Source: Trebonia sp963734665
Lineage (GTDB): Bacteria; Actinomycetota; Actinomycetes; Streptosporangiales; Streptosporangiaceae
Reading direction: 5' to 3'
Assembly (NCBI GenBank): GCA_963734665.1
Contig: CAVTIR010000001.1
Span: 1 to 64,000 of the forward strand
DNA: 64,000 nt
The notes below the pieces were generated by a model, which worked only from the letters and a program-made list of their open reading frames with translations, did not search any database and was not told where the DNA came from. Below, piece by piece: positions 31,735 to 40,186 of this stretch (position 1 is the stretch's first letter; every line of letters begins with the position of its first letter). The position numbers and the translations under genes are program-made.

Positions 31735-33330
31735 TTAGCGGACGAACAACTGGGTTGCCGCGTGGTTGGCGAGCGAGAGCAGCGGCTCGGGCACGATACC
31801 GAAGACCACCGAGGACAGCGCGCCAATGGTCACCGCCGCCCCGGTGAAGACCGACGGCACCGCCACCACGGGGCCGTCGGGCACCGGGTCGCTGAAGAAC
31901 ATCAGCACGATCACGCGGACGTAGAAGAACCCGGCGATCGCCGAGGCCACGACACCCACAATGACCAGCGGTGTCGCGCCGCCGGCGATGGCGGCCTGGA
32001 ACACGGCGAACTTTCCGGTGAACCCGGACGTCAGCGGGATGCCGGCGAACGTGAGCAGGAACAGCGCGAAGACGCCGGCGACGATTGGCGAGCGCTTGCC
32101 GAGCCCGGCCCAGCGCGACAGGTGGTCCGCCTCGCCGCCGGAGTCACGCACGAGCGTGATCACCGCGAACGCGCCGACCGTGCTCAGGCCGTAGGTCGCC
32201 AGGTAGAACAGCGACGCTGACAGGCCCTGCACGGACGATGAGACCACCGCGGTCAGGATGAACCCTGCGTGGGCGATGGAGGAGTAGGCGAGCATCCGCT
32301 TGACATCGGTCTGCGTGATGGCGATCACGGCGCCGACGACCATCGTGAGGATCGCCACGACCCACAGCGCCGGCCGCCAGTCCCAGGTCAGCGTGCCGAA
32401 GGCCACGTAGAACACCCGCAGCAGCGCGCCGAAGGCCGACACCACGGTGCAGGACGCCATCAGCGCGGTGATCGGGGTCGGCGCACCCTGGTAGACGTCG
32501 GGCTTCCAGCTGTGGAACGGCACGGCGCCGATCTTGAACAGCAGGCCGACCCCGGTCAGCGCGATGCCGGCGAACAGCAGGGTGTCCGACCCGGTGCCCG
32601 CCGACGCCTCGGACGCGATCGAGGCCAGCGACACCGAACCCGAGTACCCGTAGAGCATCGCGATGCCGAACAGGAAGAACGCCGAGGAGAACGCACCGAG
32701 GAGGAAGTACTTCATGGCCGCCTCGTGCGACAGCAGGCGGCGGCGCCGGGCGAGCCCGCACAGCAGGTACAGCGGCAGCAACAGCGTCTCAAGCGCCACG
32801 AACATCGTCAGCAGGTCGTTCGCGGCGGGGAAGAGCATCATGCCACCGACGGCGAACAGCGTCAGCGGGTAGATCTCGGTGTGCACCAGGCCGGCGATCA
32901 GCCCGGCCCGCTCCTCGGACGACCCGGGAACCGCGGCCGCCTGCCCGGCGAACGAGGACACGTCATGCGAGGCGTCGGCGATCAGCAGCACGGAGACCGC
33001 GGCGAGCACCAGGATCGTCCCCTGGATGAACAGGGTGGGCCTGTCGACGGCCACCGCGCCCATCGCCGCCACGTGCCCCGCGCTGCCCTTCGCGAAGATC
33101 GTCGAGGACGCGGCGATCACGCAGGTCCAGACGAACGCCGCCACGAGGGCGCCGAAGGTCACCAGCAGGTGGACGGCACGGCGCAGGGCCCGGGGCACGA
33201 AGGCCTCAACGAGCACGCCGATGACAGCGGCGGCGAAGACCACCAGCATCGGCGCGAGCTGGCTGTACTCGATGCTCGGTGCCGGGATCGCCCCCGGCAC
33301 GGCGGCCGTAGCAGCAGCAAGCAGAGTCAC
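31735..33330 (-). CDS. nuoN: NADH-quinone oxidoreductase subunit N
   Basis: This 531-residue antiporter-like membrane subunit of complex I is of the ND2 type. It has about 14 hydrophobic segments and family phrases such as PLTLFAVGGMMLFPAANDLLTMFVALE, FKIGAVPFHSWKPDVYQGAPTPITA (conserved Lys and proton-path region) and LAYSSIAHAGFIL. It is the last gene of the nuo operon and overlaps nuoM by 4 bases. Together with L and M it forms the proton-pumping arm. Confidence 0.96.
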   Translation of the reverse strand: MTLLAAATAAVPGAIPAPSIEYSQLAPMLVVFAAAVIGVLVEAFVPRALRRAVHLLVTFGALVAAFVWTCVIAASSTIFAKGSAGHVAAMGAVAVDRPTLFIQGTILVLAAVSVLLIADASHDVSSFAGQAAAVPGSSEERAGLIAGLVHTEIYPLTLFAVGGMMLFPAANDLLTMFVALETLLLPLYLLCGLARRRRLLSHEAAMKYFLLGAFSSAFFLFGIAMLYGYSGSVSLASIASEASAGTGSDTLLFAGIALTGVGLLFKIGAVPFHSWKPDVYQGAPTPITALMASCTVVSAFGALLRVFYVAFGTLTWDWRPALWVVAILTMVVGAVIAITQTDVKRMLAYSSIAHAGFILTAVVSSSVQGLSASLFYLATYGLSTVGAFAVITLVRDSGGEADHLSRWAGLGKRSPIVAGVFALFLLTFAGIPLTSGFTGKFAVFQAAIAGGATPLVIVGVVASAIAGFFYVRVIVLMFFSDPVPDGPVVAVPSVFTGAAVTIGALSSVVFGIVPEPLLSLANHAATQLFVR

Positions 33331-34892
33331 GGCTGTGTTCCATTCTGGGCGGCTGCGGGATGAGCGGGCACCGGGTCAGTCGAGCCCACCTGGGACATTG
33401 TGGCCTTGACGGCCGGGTTGATCACGTCGAGCACCGGCTTGGGGTACACGCCCATGGCGATGATCAAGAAGACCAGCGGGACGACCGCGAGCAGTTCCCT
33501 GACCCGCAAGTCGGGCATCGAGGCGACCGATTCGGCGGTGGGCCCGGTCATCGTCCGCTGGTACATCCACAGGATGTAGATCGCCGCGAGGATGATTCCC
33601 GCCACCGCGAACGAGCCCGCGACCTTGTACCGGGAGAACGTGCCGACGAGCACGAGGAACTCCGACACGAAGGTGGACAGGCCCGGCAGCGAAAGGCCGG
33701 CGAGGCCGGAGATCAGGAAGAGCCCGGCGAGCACCGGGGCCACCTTCTGCACGCCGCCGTAGTCGGCGATGCGGTCCGAGCCGCGGCGGGCGATCAGGAA
33801 CCCGGCGAGCAGCAGCAGCGCGCCGGTGGCGAACCCGTGGTTGACCATGTAAAGAGTCGCACCGGACTGGCCCTCCGAGGTGAGGGCGAAGATGCCGAGC
33901 ACGATCAAGCCGAAGTGCGAGATCGAGGTGTACCCGATCAGCCGCTTCATCGAGGCCTGCCCGATCGCCACGACGGCACCGTAGAGGATCGAGATCACCG
34001 CCAGGACCAGGATCAGCGGCGTGAAGTAGTGGAACCCGGCAGGGAACAACTCCAGGCAGTACCTGATCATGCCGAACGTGCCGACCTTGTCCATCACGCC
34101 GAGCATCAGCACCGCGGCGCCTGGCTGGGCGGACGCCGTGGCGTCCGGCAGCCAGGTGTGGAAGGGCCACAGCGGTGCCTTGATCGCGAAGGCGATGAAG
34201 AACCCGAGGAACAGCCACTTCTGCACCGTCGGCGACAGGGCAAGGTGCTCAAGCGTGTAGAAGATGAACGTCCCGTGGTGCCCGGTCGCGGCCGACTGCC
34301 CCGCGTACACGTACAGCGCGATCACCGCGACCAGCATGAGCAGGCCGCCGAGCAGGTTGTAGAGCAGGAACTTGACCGCCGCGTACTGCCGGGGCCCGAC
34401 GCCGAACGACCCGATCAGGAAGTACATCGGGACCAGCATGGCCTCGAACAACACGTAGAAGAGGAAGACGTCGGTGGCCGCGAAGGCCCCGATCACCATC
34501 GTGTCAAGGACCAGCATCAGCGCGAAGTACGTCTTGGGCGACTTCGAGACGTTCTCCGCGTCGTGCCAGGAGGCCAGCACCACCACGGGCATCAGCACCA
34601 CGGTCATGCCGATGAGCACCAGCCCGATCCCGTCGACGCCGAGCGCGTAGTGCACGCCGAACTGCGCGATCCAGGAGTACTCCTCGGTGAACTGGAACGT
34701 CGGTCCCGAGGTGTTGAACCGGGTAGCCATGACGATCACCCAGACCAGGTCCGCCAGCGCGAACAGCAGCGTGGTCATCTTGGCCAGGCGGACCGGCAGG
34801 AGAGCCACCACGATCGCGCCGAGCAGCGGGATAGCGCCGGCGATCGTCAGCCAGGGCGTCCCGACGTTCGCCACTGCCGCAACAGTGTTCAT
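33327..34892 (-). CDS. nuoM: NADH-quinone oxidoreductase subunit M
   Basis: This 521-residue subunit of the ND4 type is a multi-pass protein. It shows YALGVDGIGLVLIGMTVVLMP, FYVLFEAMLVPMYFLIG (key Glu), FAIKAPLWPFHTWLPDATASAQPGAAVLMLGVMDKVGTFG and KRLIGYTSISHFGLI, all standard for NuoM proton channels. The start codon is immediately beside the nuoL stop (no gap) and the end overlaps nuoN by ATGA. Confidence 0.97.
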   Translation of the reverse strand: MNTVAAVANVGTPWLTIAGAIPLLGAIVVALLPVRLAKMTTLLFALADLVWVIVMATRFNTSGPTFQFTEEYSWIAQFGVHYALGVDGIGLVLIGMTVVLMPVVVLASWHDAENVSKSPKTYFALMLVLDTMVIGAFAATDVFLFYVLFEAMLVPMYFLIGSFGVGPRQYAAVKFLLYNLLGGLLMLVAVIALYVYAGQSAATGHHGTFIFYTLEHLALSPTVQKWLFLGFFIAFAIKAPLWPFHTWLPDATASAQPGAAVLMLGVMDKVGTFGMIRYCLELFPAGFHYFTPLILVLAVISILYGAVVAIGQASMKRLIGYTSISHFGLIVLGIFALTSEGQSGATLYMVNHGFATGALLLLAGFLIARRGSDRIADYGGVQKVAPVLAGLFLISGLAGLSLPGLSTFVSEFLVLVGTFSRYKVAGSFAVAGIILAAIYILWMYQRTMTGPTAESVASMPDLRVRELLAVVPLVFLIIAMGVYPKPVLDVINPAVKATMSQVGSTDPVPAHPAAAQNGTQP

Positions 34893-36836
34893 TTAGAGCC
34901 TCACCACCAGTAGGCCGGCCACGAGCAGCACGGCGCCGATGAGCATGGACAGCGCGTAAGTGCGCACGAACCCGGTCTGAACCCTGCGCAGCCGTCCCGA
35001 CGTCCCGCCGATGGTCGCGGCCAGCCCGTTCACCAGGCCGTCCACGCCTCGGCTGTCGAAAAAAACCGAAAGCCGGGTGAGCCACTGTCCCGGCCGCATC
35101 AGCACGGACTCGTTGAACGCGTCGCCGTACAGGTCCGCCCGCGCGGCGCGGGTGAAAACCGATCCACGCGGCGCGACGGCCGGCACCGGCACCCGCCCGT
35201 ACATCGTCCAGGCCAGCCCGACAGCGAGAACAACCAGCACCAGCGCGATGCCTCCAGGCCAGCTCCAGATCCCCTTCACCGAGGGCACCGCCCCGACTAC
35301 CGGAGCGAGGAAGTCCGCCAGCCGGTAGTTGACGATCAGGAGCCCGCCGGCAGCGATGGAGCCGATCGCGAGGATGATCATCGGCCACGTCATCACGGCC
35401 GGCGACTCGTGCGGGTGAGGAACGTGCGGCTCCGTGCCCGCGGGGTGCGCCCCGGCCCCTCCCAGCACGCCGTTCTGCTCCCAGCGCTTCGGGCCGAAGT
35501 AGGTCATGAGCATCATCCGTGTCATGTAGAACGCCGTGACGCCGGCGCCGATGATCGCGGCACCGCCAAGCAGCCACCCAGAGGCCCCGCCCGAGTCCCA
35601 CGCCGCGTCGATGATCGGATCCTTGGTGAAGAAGCCGGAGAACGGCGGGATGCCGATGATAGCGAGGTAGGCGAAGCTGAACGTGACGAACGTGATCGGC
35701 ATGAAGCGCCGCAGGCCGCCGTAGCGGCGCATGTTCACCTCGTCGTCCATGCCGTGCATCACCGAGCCCGCGCCGAGGAACAGCCCGGCCTTGAAGAACC
35801 CGTGCGCGAGCAGGTGCGCGATCGCGAACGCGTAGCCGGCGGGTCCAAGCCCGGCCCCGAGCATCATGTAGCCGATCTGCGACATCGTGGACCCGGCTAG
35901 GGACTTCTTGATGTCGTCCTTGCCGCACGCGATGATCGCGCCGAATAGCAGCGTGACCGCGCCGACGATCGCCACCGCCATCCGCGCGTCCGCCGACTGC
36001 GCCAGGATCGGGTTGGACCGCACCATCAGGTACACCCCAGCGGTGACCATGGTCGCGGCGTGGATGAGCGCCGACACCGGGGTCGGGCCCTCCATCGCGT
36101 CAAGCAGCCAGGACTGGAGCGGCAACTGCGCGGACTTGCCGCACGCGCCGAGGAGCAGCAGCAGTCCGAGCGCGAGCGCGACGCCGGACCCGCCCGACTT
36201 GGCGGACGCGAACACGCCGGTGAAGTTGAACGTGCCGAACTCCGCGAACATCAGCATGATCGCCACCGTCAGGCCGGCGTCACCGACGCGGTTGGCGATG
36301 AACGCCTTCTTAGCCGCGACTGCCGCGCTCGGCTTGAACTGCCAGAACCCGATGAGCAGGTAGGACGCGAGACCGACGCCCTCCCATCCGGCGTACAGGC
36401 CGAGGTAGTTGTCCGAGATGACCAGCAGCAGCATCGCCGCGATAAACAGGTTCAGATAGGCGAAGAAACGCCGGCGCTCTGGGTCGTGGGCCATGTAGCC
36501 GATCGAGTAAATGTGGATCAGCGAGCCGACCCCGGTGATCAGCAGCACGAAGCAGATGGACAGCGGGTCGAGCAGGATCCCGATGTTCGCCTGGAACCCG
36601 TTGACCGGGATCCAGGAGTACACGTGCAGGTCCCCGCTGCGGTCCGAGTAGCCAAGCATCGTGAAGAAGGCGACCAGGCCATAAACAAAGGAGGCCACCG
36701 ACATCAGGCAGCCGAGAAGGTGTCCCCACCTATTGGTGTACTTGCCGCCGAGCAGCAGGACCGCCGCGCCGAAGAGCGGGAACGCGAGCAGCAGCCACGA
36801 GGCATGGACCACCCCGGACGCGCTGAACGTCATCAT
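34893..36836 (-). CDS. nuoL: NADH-quinone oxidoreductase subunit L
   Basis: This 647-residue subunit of the ND5 type has about 16 membrane segments and the long C-terminal lateral helix region. Diagnostic stretches are LLDPLSICFVLLITGVGSLIHIYSIGYM, LYAGWEGVGLASYLLIGFW, LPLQSWLLDAMEGPTPVSALIHAATMVTAGVYL and KKSLAGSTMSQIGYMML. A His/Pro-rich cytoplasmic loop (GTEPHVPHPHESPAV) occurs near residue 480. It sits between nuoK and nuoM in the usual order. Confidence 0.97.
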   Translation of the reverse strand: MMTFSASGVVHASWLLLAFPLFGAAVLLLGGKYTNRWGHLLGCLMSVASFVYGLVAFFTMLGYSDRSGDLHVYSWIPVNGFQANIGILLDPLSICFVLLITGVGSLIHIYSIGYMAHDPERRRFFAYLNLFIAAMLLLVISDNYLGLYAGWEGVGLASYLLIGFWQFKPSAAVAAKKAFIANRVGDAGLTVAIMLMFAEFGTFNFTGVFASAKSGGSGVALALGLLLLLGACGKSAQLPLQSWLLDAMEGPTPVSALIHAATMVTAGVYLMVRSNPILAQSADARMAVAIVGAVTLLFGAIIACGKDDIKKSLAGSTMSQIGYMMLGAGLGPAGYAFAIAHLLAHGFFKAGLFLGAGSVMHGMDDEVNMRRYGGLRRFMPITFVTFSFAYLAIIGIPPFSGFFTKDPIIDAAWDSGGASGWLLGGAAIIGAGVTAFYMTRMMLMTYFGPKRWEQNGVLGGAGAHPAGTEPHVPHPHESPAVMTWPMIILAIGSIAAGGLLIVNYRLADFLAPVVGAVPSVKGIWSWPGGIALVLVVLAVGLAWTMYGRVPVPAVAPRGSVFTRAARADLYGDAFNESVLMRPGQWLTRLSVFFDSRGVDGLVNGLAATIGGTSGRLRRVQTGFVRTYALSMLIGAVLLVAGLLVVRL

Positions 36837-36850
36837 CGCGAAAAATCCCC

Positions 36851-37150
36851 TCAGTACTTGAGCAGGTTCGCGTCGTCAACCGACGCGGACTTGCGGGCGC
36901 GGTAGATGGCCATCAGGATGGCGAGCCCGACGACCACCTCAGCGGCGGCGACAACCATCACGAAGAAGGCCACCACCTGCCCGTCCAGGTTTCCGTGCAG
37001 CCGGGCGAACGAGACGAACGCCAGGTTGCAAGCGTTCAGCATGAGCTCGACGGACATGAAGATCAGGATCGCGTTGCGCCTGACGAGCACGCCGACCGCG
37101 CCGATGACGAACAGGATGACCGCCAGGAACACGTACGCTGCCGGGCTCAC
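36851..37150 (-). CDS. nuoK: NADH-quinone oxidoreductase subunit K
   Basis: This 99-residue subunit of the ND4L type has three transmembrane helices and the conserved acidic residues in the second and third helices (FMSVELMLNACNLAFVSF, VVAAAEVVVGLAILMAIYR). The GTG start at 37150 has GGGAGGT upstream and gives the family length; a longer open frame to 37390 runs into repeat-rich spacer and is not used. Confidence 0.96.
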   Translation of the reverse strand: MSPAAYVFLAVILFVIGAVGVLVRRNAILIFMSVELMLNACNLAFVSFARLHGNLDGQVVAFFVMVVAAAEVVVGLAILMAIYRARKSASVDDANLLKY

Positions 37151-37307
37151 TGCAGTACCTCCCGCTTGCCTGGCTGCGCTCCCCGCTCGCCTGGCTGTGT
37201 TGCCCGCTCGCCTATAAACCAAGGCTCGCTCAGGCCCAAAGGCTCGCTCGGGCCCCAAGGCTGGTTCAGAATCATGTCGCTTCCGCTGGTCGAAAGCTGC
37301 GGGTTTG
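37151..37307. repeat. Spacer of short direct repeats between nuoJ and nuoK
   Basis: The 157-base spacer contains CGCT(T/C)GCCTGGCTG twice (about 37163 and 37187) with a further CCCGCTCGCC, and AAGGCTCGCTC(A/G)GGCCC twice (about 37221 and 37239) followed by CCAAGGCTGG. No ORF or clear terminator is seen. A gap of this size is unusual inside an otherwise tightly overlapped operon. Confidence 0.6.
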
Positions 37308-38150
37308 TCACTGGGAGTCCCTCCCCCGCGCACCGGATTCGAGTTCCCGCTCTGATTCGATCCGCTGCTCCGCAGCGAGATCGGAAGCAACGTTGGCCTG
37401 CGGGTCGAGGCCGAGGTCCACGTCCCGCTGGGTGATAGCGGGGGATACAGAACGGTTGGTGGTGCTTCCGTCAGGCAGCATGGCCGGCATGTCGACGGCG
37501 TTGTGCAGCGCGTACACCCCCGGCGGCGGCTCGGGCGCGACCTGGCCGCTTTCGATCTTGCGGCGAGCCACGTCCCGCTGCCTCGGCTTGGGCGAGGTCC
37601 GCTCGCGGTGCGCCAGGACCATCGCCCCGAGCGCGGCGGTGATCAGCAGGGCACTGGTGACTTCGAACGGGAAGACATAGGTGGTGAAGATCAGCTGCGC
37701 GAGGCCGGTGAGGTTATCCGTGCTGTTCGCACTGGTCTGCGGGGCCGCGGTGCCGATCGCCGCGTGACCGATGCCGACGATCAGCAGCACCGCGAGGCCG
37801 ATGCCGCCCAGGCCGGCCCACAGCCGCTGGCCCCTGATGGTCTCCTTCAGCGACTCCGCCGACGTGACGCCGATAAGCATCACCACGAAGAGGAACAGCA
37901 TCAGCACCGCGCCGGTGTAGACGATGACCTGCACGAAGGCCAGGAAGGGTGCCCCCTGCATGGCGTACATGACCGCGAGGCAGAGCATCACGACCGCGAG
38001 CATGAGCGCACAGTGCACGGCCTGCCGGACGAGGATCATCGCGATGCCGGCGGAGACCGCGAGCACCGCGAGGATCCAGAAAAAGACCTTGCCGTATATC
38101 GGGTCCAGGTTGGTCCCGCCCGCGCCGGCGTTCGCGAGAACGTGGATCAC
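37308..38150 (-). CDS. nuoJ: NADH-quinone oxidoreductase subunit J
   Basis: This 280-residue subunit of the ND6 type has five membrane helices in the first 170 residues (FFWILAVLAVSAGIAMILVRQAVHCALMLAVVMLCLAVMYAMQGAPFLAFVQVIVYTGAVLML region and onward). A long hydrophilic C-terminal tail of about 90 residues rich in Arg, Glu and Asp follows, beyond the usual E. coli length (184). Longer tails are common in actinomycetes. The start overlaps the nuoI stop by ATGA. Confidence 0.95.
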   Translation of the reverse strand: MIHVLANAGAGGTNLDPIYGKVFFWILAVLAVSAGIAMILVRQAVHCALMLAVVMLCLAVMYAMQGAPFLAFVQVIVYTGAVLMLFLFVVMLIGVTSAESLKETIRGQRLWAGLGGIGLAVLLIVGIGHAAIGTAAPQTSANSTDNLTGLAQLIFTTYVFPFEVTSALLITAALGAMVLAHRERTSPKPRQRDVARRKIESGQVAPEPPPGVYALHNAVDMPAMLPDGSTTNRSVSPAITQRDVDLGLDPQANVASDLAAEQRIESERELESGARGRDSQ

Positions 38151-38809
38151 TGCTCCGCCTCCTGGCCGCTATGGGTGACCTGCTCGCCACCGGGCCGTAC
38201 CTCTTCTTGGCCGACCACGTGCTGGCGTGTGGCCGTGGCCTCCATCGCGGGCCCGCTGACCCCGCCGGGGCCGGACATCCCAGGCGCCCGTGCGGTGGCC
38301 ACCACCCCGGCACCGCCGAGCCGGTAGTAGTCCTTCTCGTCCTTGCCGAGGCGCATCGGGTGCGGCGGGGCCTCCATGTTCTCGAGCAGCGGGACGAGCA
38401 GCTGCTCCTTGGTCCAGATCAGCTTTTCCCTGTCGTCGTCCGCGAGCTCGTACTCGTTCGTCATCGTGAGCGCCCTGGTGGGGCACGCCTCGATGCACAG
38501 TCCGCACAGGATGCAGCGCAGGTAGTTGATCTGGTAGACGTGCCCGTACCGCTCGCCGGGTGAGAAGCGCTCCTCGGACGTGTTGTCCCTGCCCTCGACG
38601 TAGATCGCGTCAGCGGGACAGGCCCAGGCGCACAGCTCGCAGCCGATGCACTTCTCCAGGCCGTCGGGCCAGCGGTTAAGCTGGTGGTGACCGTGGAACC
38701 GGGGCGCGGTGGGCCGCTTATCCTCCGGGTACATCACGGTGTCGACCTTCCTGAACATCTCACGGAAGGTGACCCCGAACCCCTTGACGGGGTTGAGGAA
38801 GTCAAACAC
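38147..38809 (-). CDS. nuoI: NADH-quinone oxidoreductase subunit I
   Basis: This peripheral-arm subunit of about 220 residues carries clusters N6a and N6b: CIGCELCAWACPADAIYV and CILCGLCIEACPTRALT are the two 4Fe-4S ferredoxin motifs. GTG 38809 (VFDFLNPVKGFGVTF) follows GGAGG and overlaps the nuoH end by 8 bases; ATG 38833 is an alternative. The C-terminal 50 residues (rich in Gly, Gln, Glu) extend beyond the conserved core. Confidence 0.95.
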   Translation of the reverse strand: MFDFLNPVKGFGVTFREMFRKVDTVMYPEDKRPTAPRFHGHHQLNRWPDGLEKCIGCELCAWACPADAIYVEGRDNTSEERFSPGERYGHVYQINYLRCILCGLCIEACPTRALTMTNEYELADDDREKLIWTKEQLLVPLLENMEAPPHPMRLGKDEKDYYRLGGAGVVATARAPGMSGPGGVSGPAMEATATRQHVVGQEEVRPGGEQVTHSGQEAEQ

Positions 38810-40184
38810 CGGTGACCTCCTTAGTCGCGCCATCGCCGGATGCCGTCGCGGGCACTGTCCCGGCCAGCGCCGTGCCGCCGAGCTCAAGGCCGTGGTAGTG
38901 CGGCAGGTCGAGCGGCGGCACCGGGAACCTCGGCACCGGCTTCTCGATCTTGACCAGCTCGCCGTCCTCGTCGTAGTCGTACTCGTCCTCGTCCTCGGCG
39001 GGCTTGTCGGGGGCCAGCCGGGCGAGGTACTTCTGGTAGCCGTTGTCGTAGTACCCGACCATCAGGACGATGAGGACTAGGACCACGCCCGCGACCGCGT
39101 CCACGACGGGATCGTGCCAGCTGCGGTCGTGGAGCTGCAGCGCTGTGGCAACTATCAGCAGCCAGATGATGGAGACCGGGATGAGGATCTTCCACCCGAG
39201 GGCCATCAGCTGGTCGTACCGGGTGCGGGGCAGCGTGCCACGCAGCCAGACGTAGCCGAACAGCAGCGCGAAGACCTTGATCAGGAACCAGAGCACGCAC
39301 ACCCAGGGGTTGAACACCCAGCTCCCCAAGAGGGTGAGCGGCGGGAAGGGCCGCCAGCCGCCGAGGAACAGCGTGGTGGCGAGCGCGGAGACCGTGGTCA
39401 TGTTGATGTACTCGGCGAGGAAGAACATGGCGAACTTCATCGAGGAGTACTCGGTCATGTGGCCGGCGACGATCTCGCCTTCGCCCTCGGGGAGGTCGAA
39501 CGGGATCCGGTTGGTCTCGCCGACCATCGTGACCAGGTAGATGAGGAATGACGGCAACAGCACCCAGGCGTACCAGAAGTGCGACTGGGCGTTGACGATC
39601 CCGGTGGTGGACAGTGACCCGGCGTTGAGGAAGACCGCGACGAACGACAGGCCCATCGCGATCTCGTAGCTGATCACCTGGGCGGTCGAGCGGAGCGCGC
39701 CGAGGATCGAGTACGGCCCGCGCGAGGCCCAGCCGGCGAGCACGATGCCGTAGACGCCGATCGAGCTCATGGCAAGCACGAGGAGTACCGCGACCGGGAG
39801 GTCGTCGACCTGCAGTGGGGTCCAGTGGTGGAAGATCGACGCCTCCGGGCCCCACGGGATGATCGCGAAGGCGACAAACGACGTCGAGGCCGCGATGATC
39901 GGGGCGATGAAGAACACCAGCTTGTCCACATTGGTGGGGACGATGTCTTCCTTCAGCGGCAGCTTCAGCGCGTCGGCGATCGGCTGCAGGAGACCCCAGG
40001 GCCCGGCCCGGTTGGGGCCCGGCCTGTTCTGCATCCTGCCGATCACTCGCCGCTCGAACCAGATCATGAAGATGGTGGTGAGCAGCAGGAACACGAAGAC
40101 AATCGCGACCTTGAGCAGCACCATCCACCAGATGAGCTGGTTAAAGTCGCTCAGCGTCGAGTCCACCGCGAGCACGTGGGGCAT
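38802..40184 (-). CDS. nuoH: NADH-quinone oxidoreductase subunit H
   Basis: This 460-residue subunit of the ND1 type links the peripheral and membrane arms at the quinone chamber. It shows ERRVIGRMQNRPGPNRAGPWGLLQPIADALKLPLKEDI, STAQVISYEIAMGLSF and ETNRIPFDLPEGEGEIVAGHMTEYSSMKFAMFFLAEY, all highly conserved. The C-terminal extension of about 90 residues is acidic (EDEDEYDYDEDGE) and Pro-rich, as in other actinomycetes. ATG 40184 lies 2 bases beyond the nuoG stop, and GAGGAGG inside nuoG serves as ribosome binding site. Confidence 0.96.
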   Translation of the reverse strand: MPHVLAVDSTLSDFNQLIWWMVLLKVAIVFVFLLLTTIFMIWFERRVIGRMQNRPGPNRAGPWGLLQPIADALKLPLKEDIVPTNVDKLVFFIAPIIAASTSFVAFAIIPWGPEASIFHHWTPLQVDDLPVAVLLVLAMSSIGVYGIVLAGWASRGPYSILGALRSTAQVISYEIAMGLSFVAVFLNAGSLSTTGIVNAQSHFWYAWVLLPSFLIYLVTMVGETNRIPFDLPEGEGEIVAGHMTEYSSMKFAMFFLAEYINMTTVSALATTLFLGGWRPFPPLTLLGSWVFNPWVCVLWFLIKVFALLFGYVWLRGTLPRTRYDQLMALGWKILIPVSIIWLLIVATALQLHDRSWHDPVVDAVAGVVLVLIVLMVGYYDNGYQKYLARLAPDKPAEDEDEYDYDEDGELVKIEKPVPRFPVPPLDLPHYHGLELGGTALAGTVPATASGDGATKEVTGV

Positions 40185-40186
40185 TT

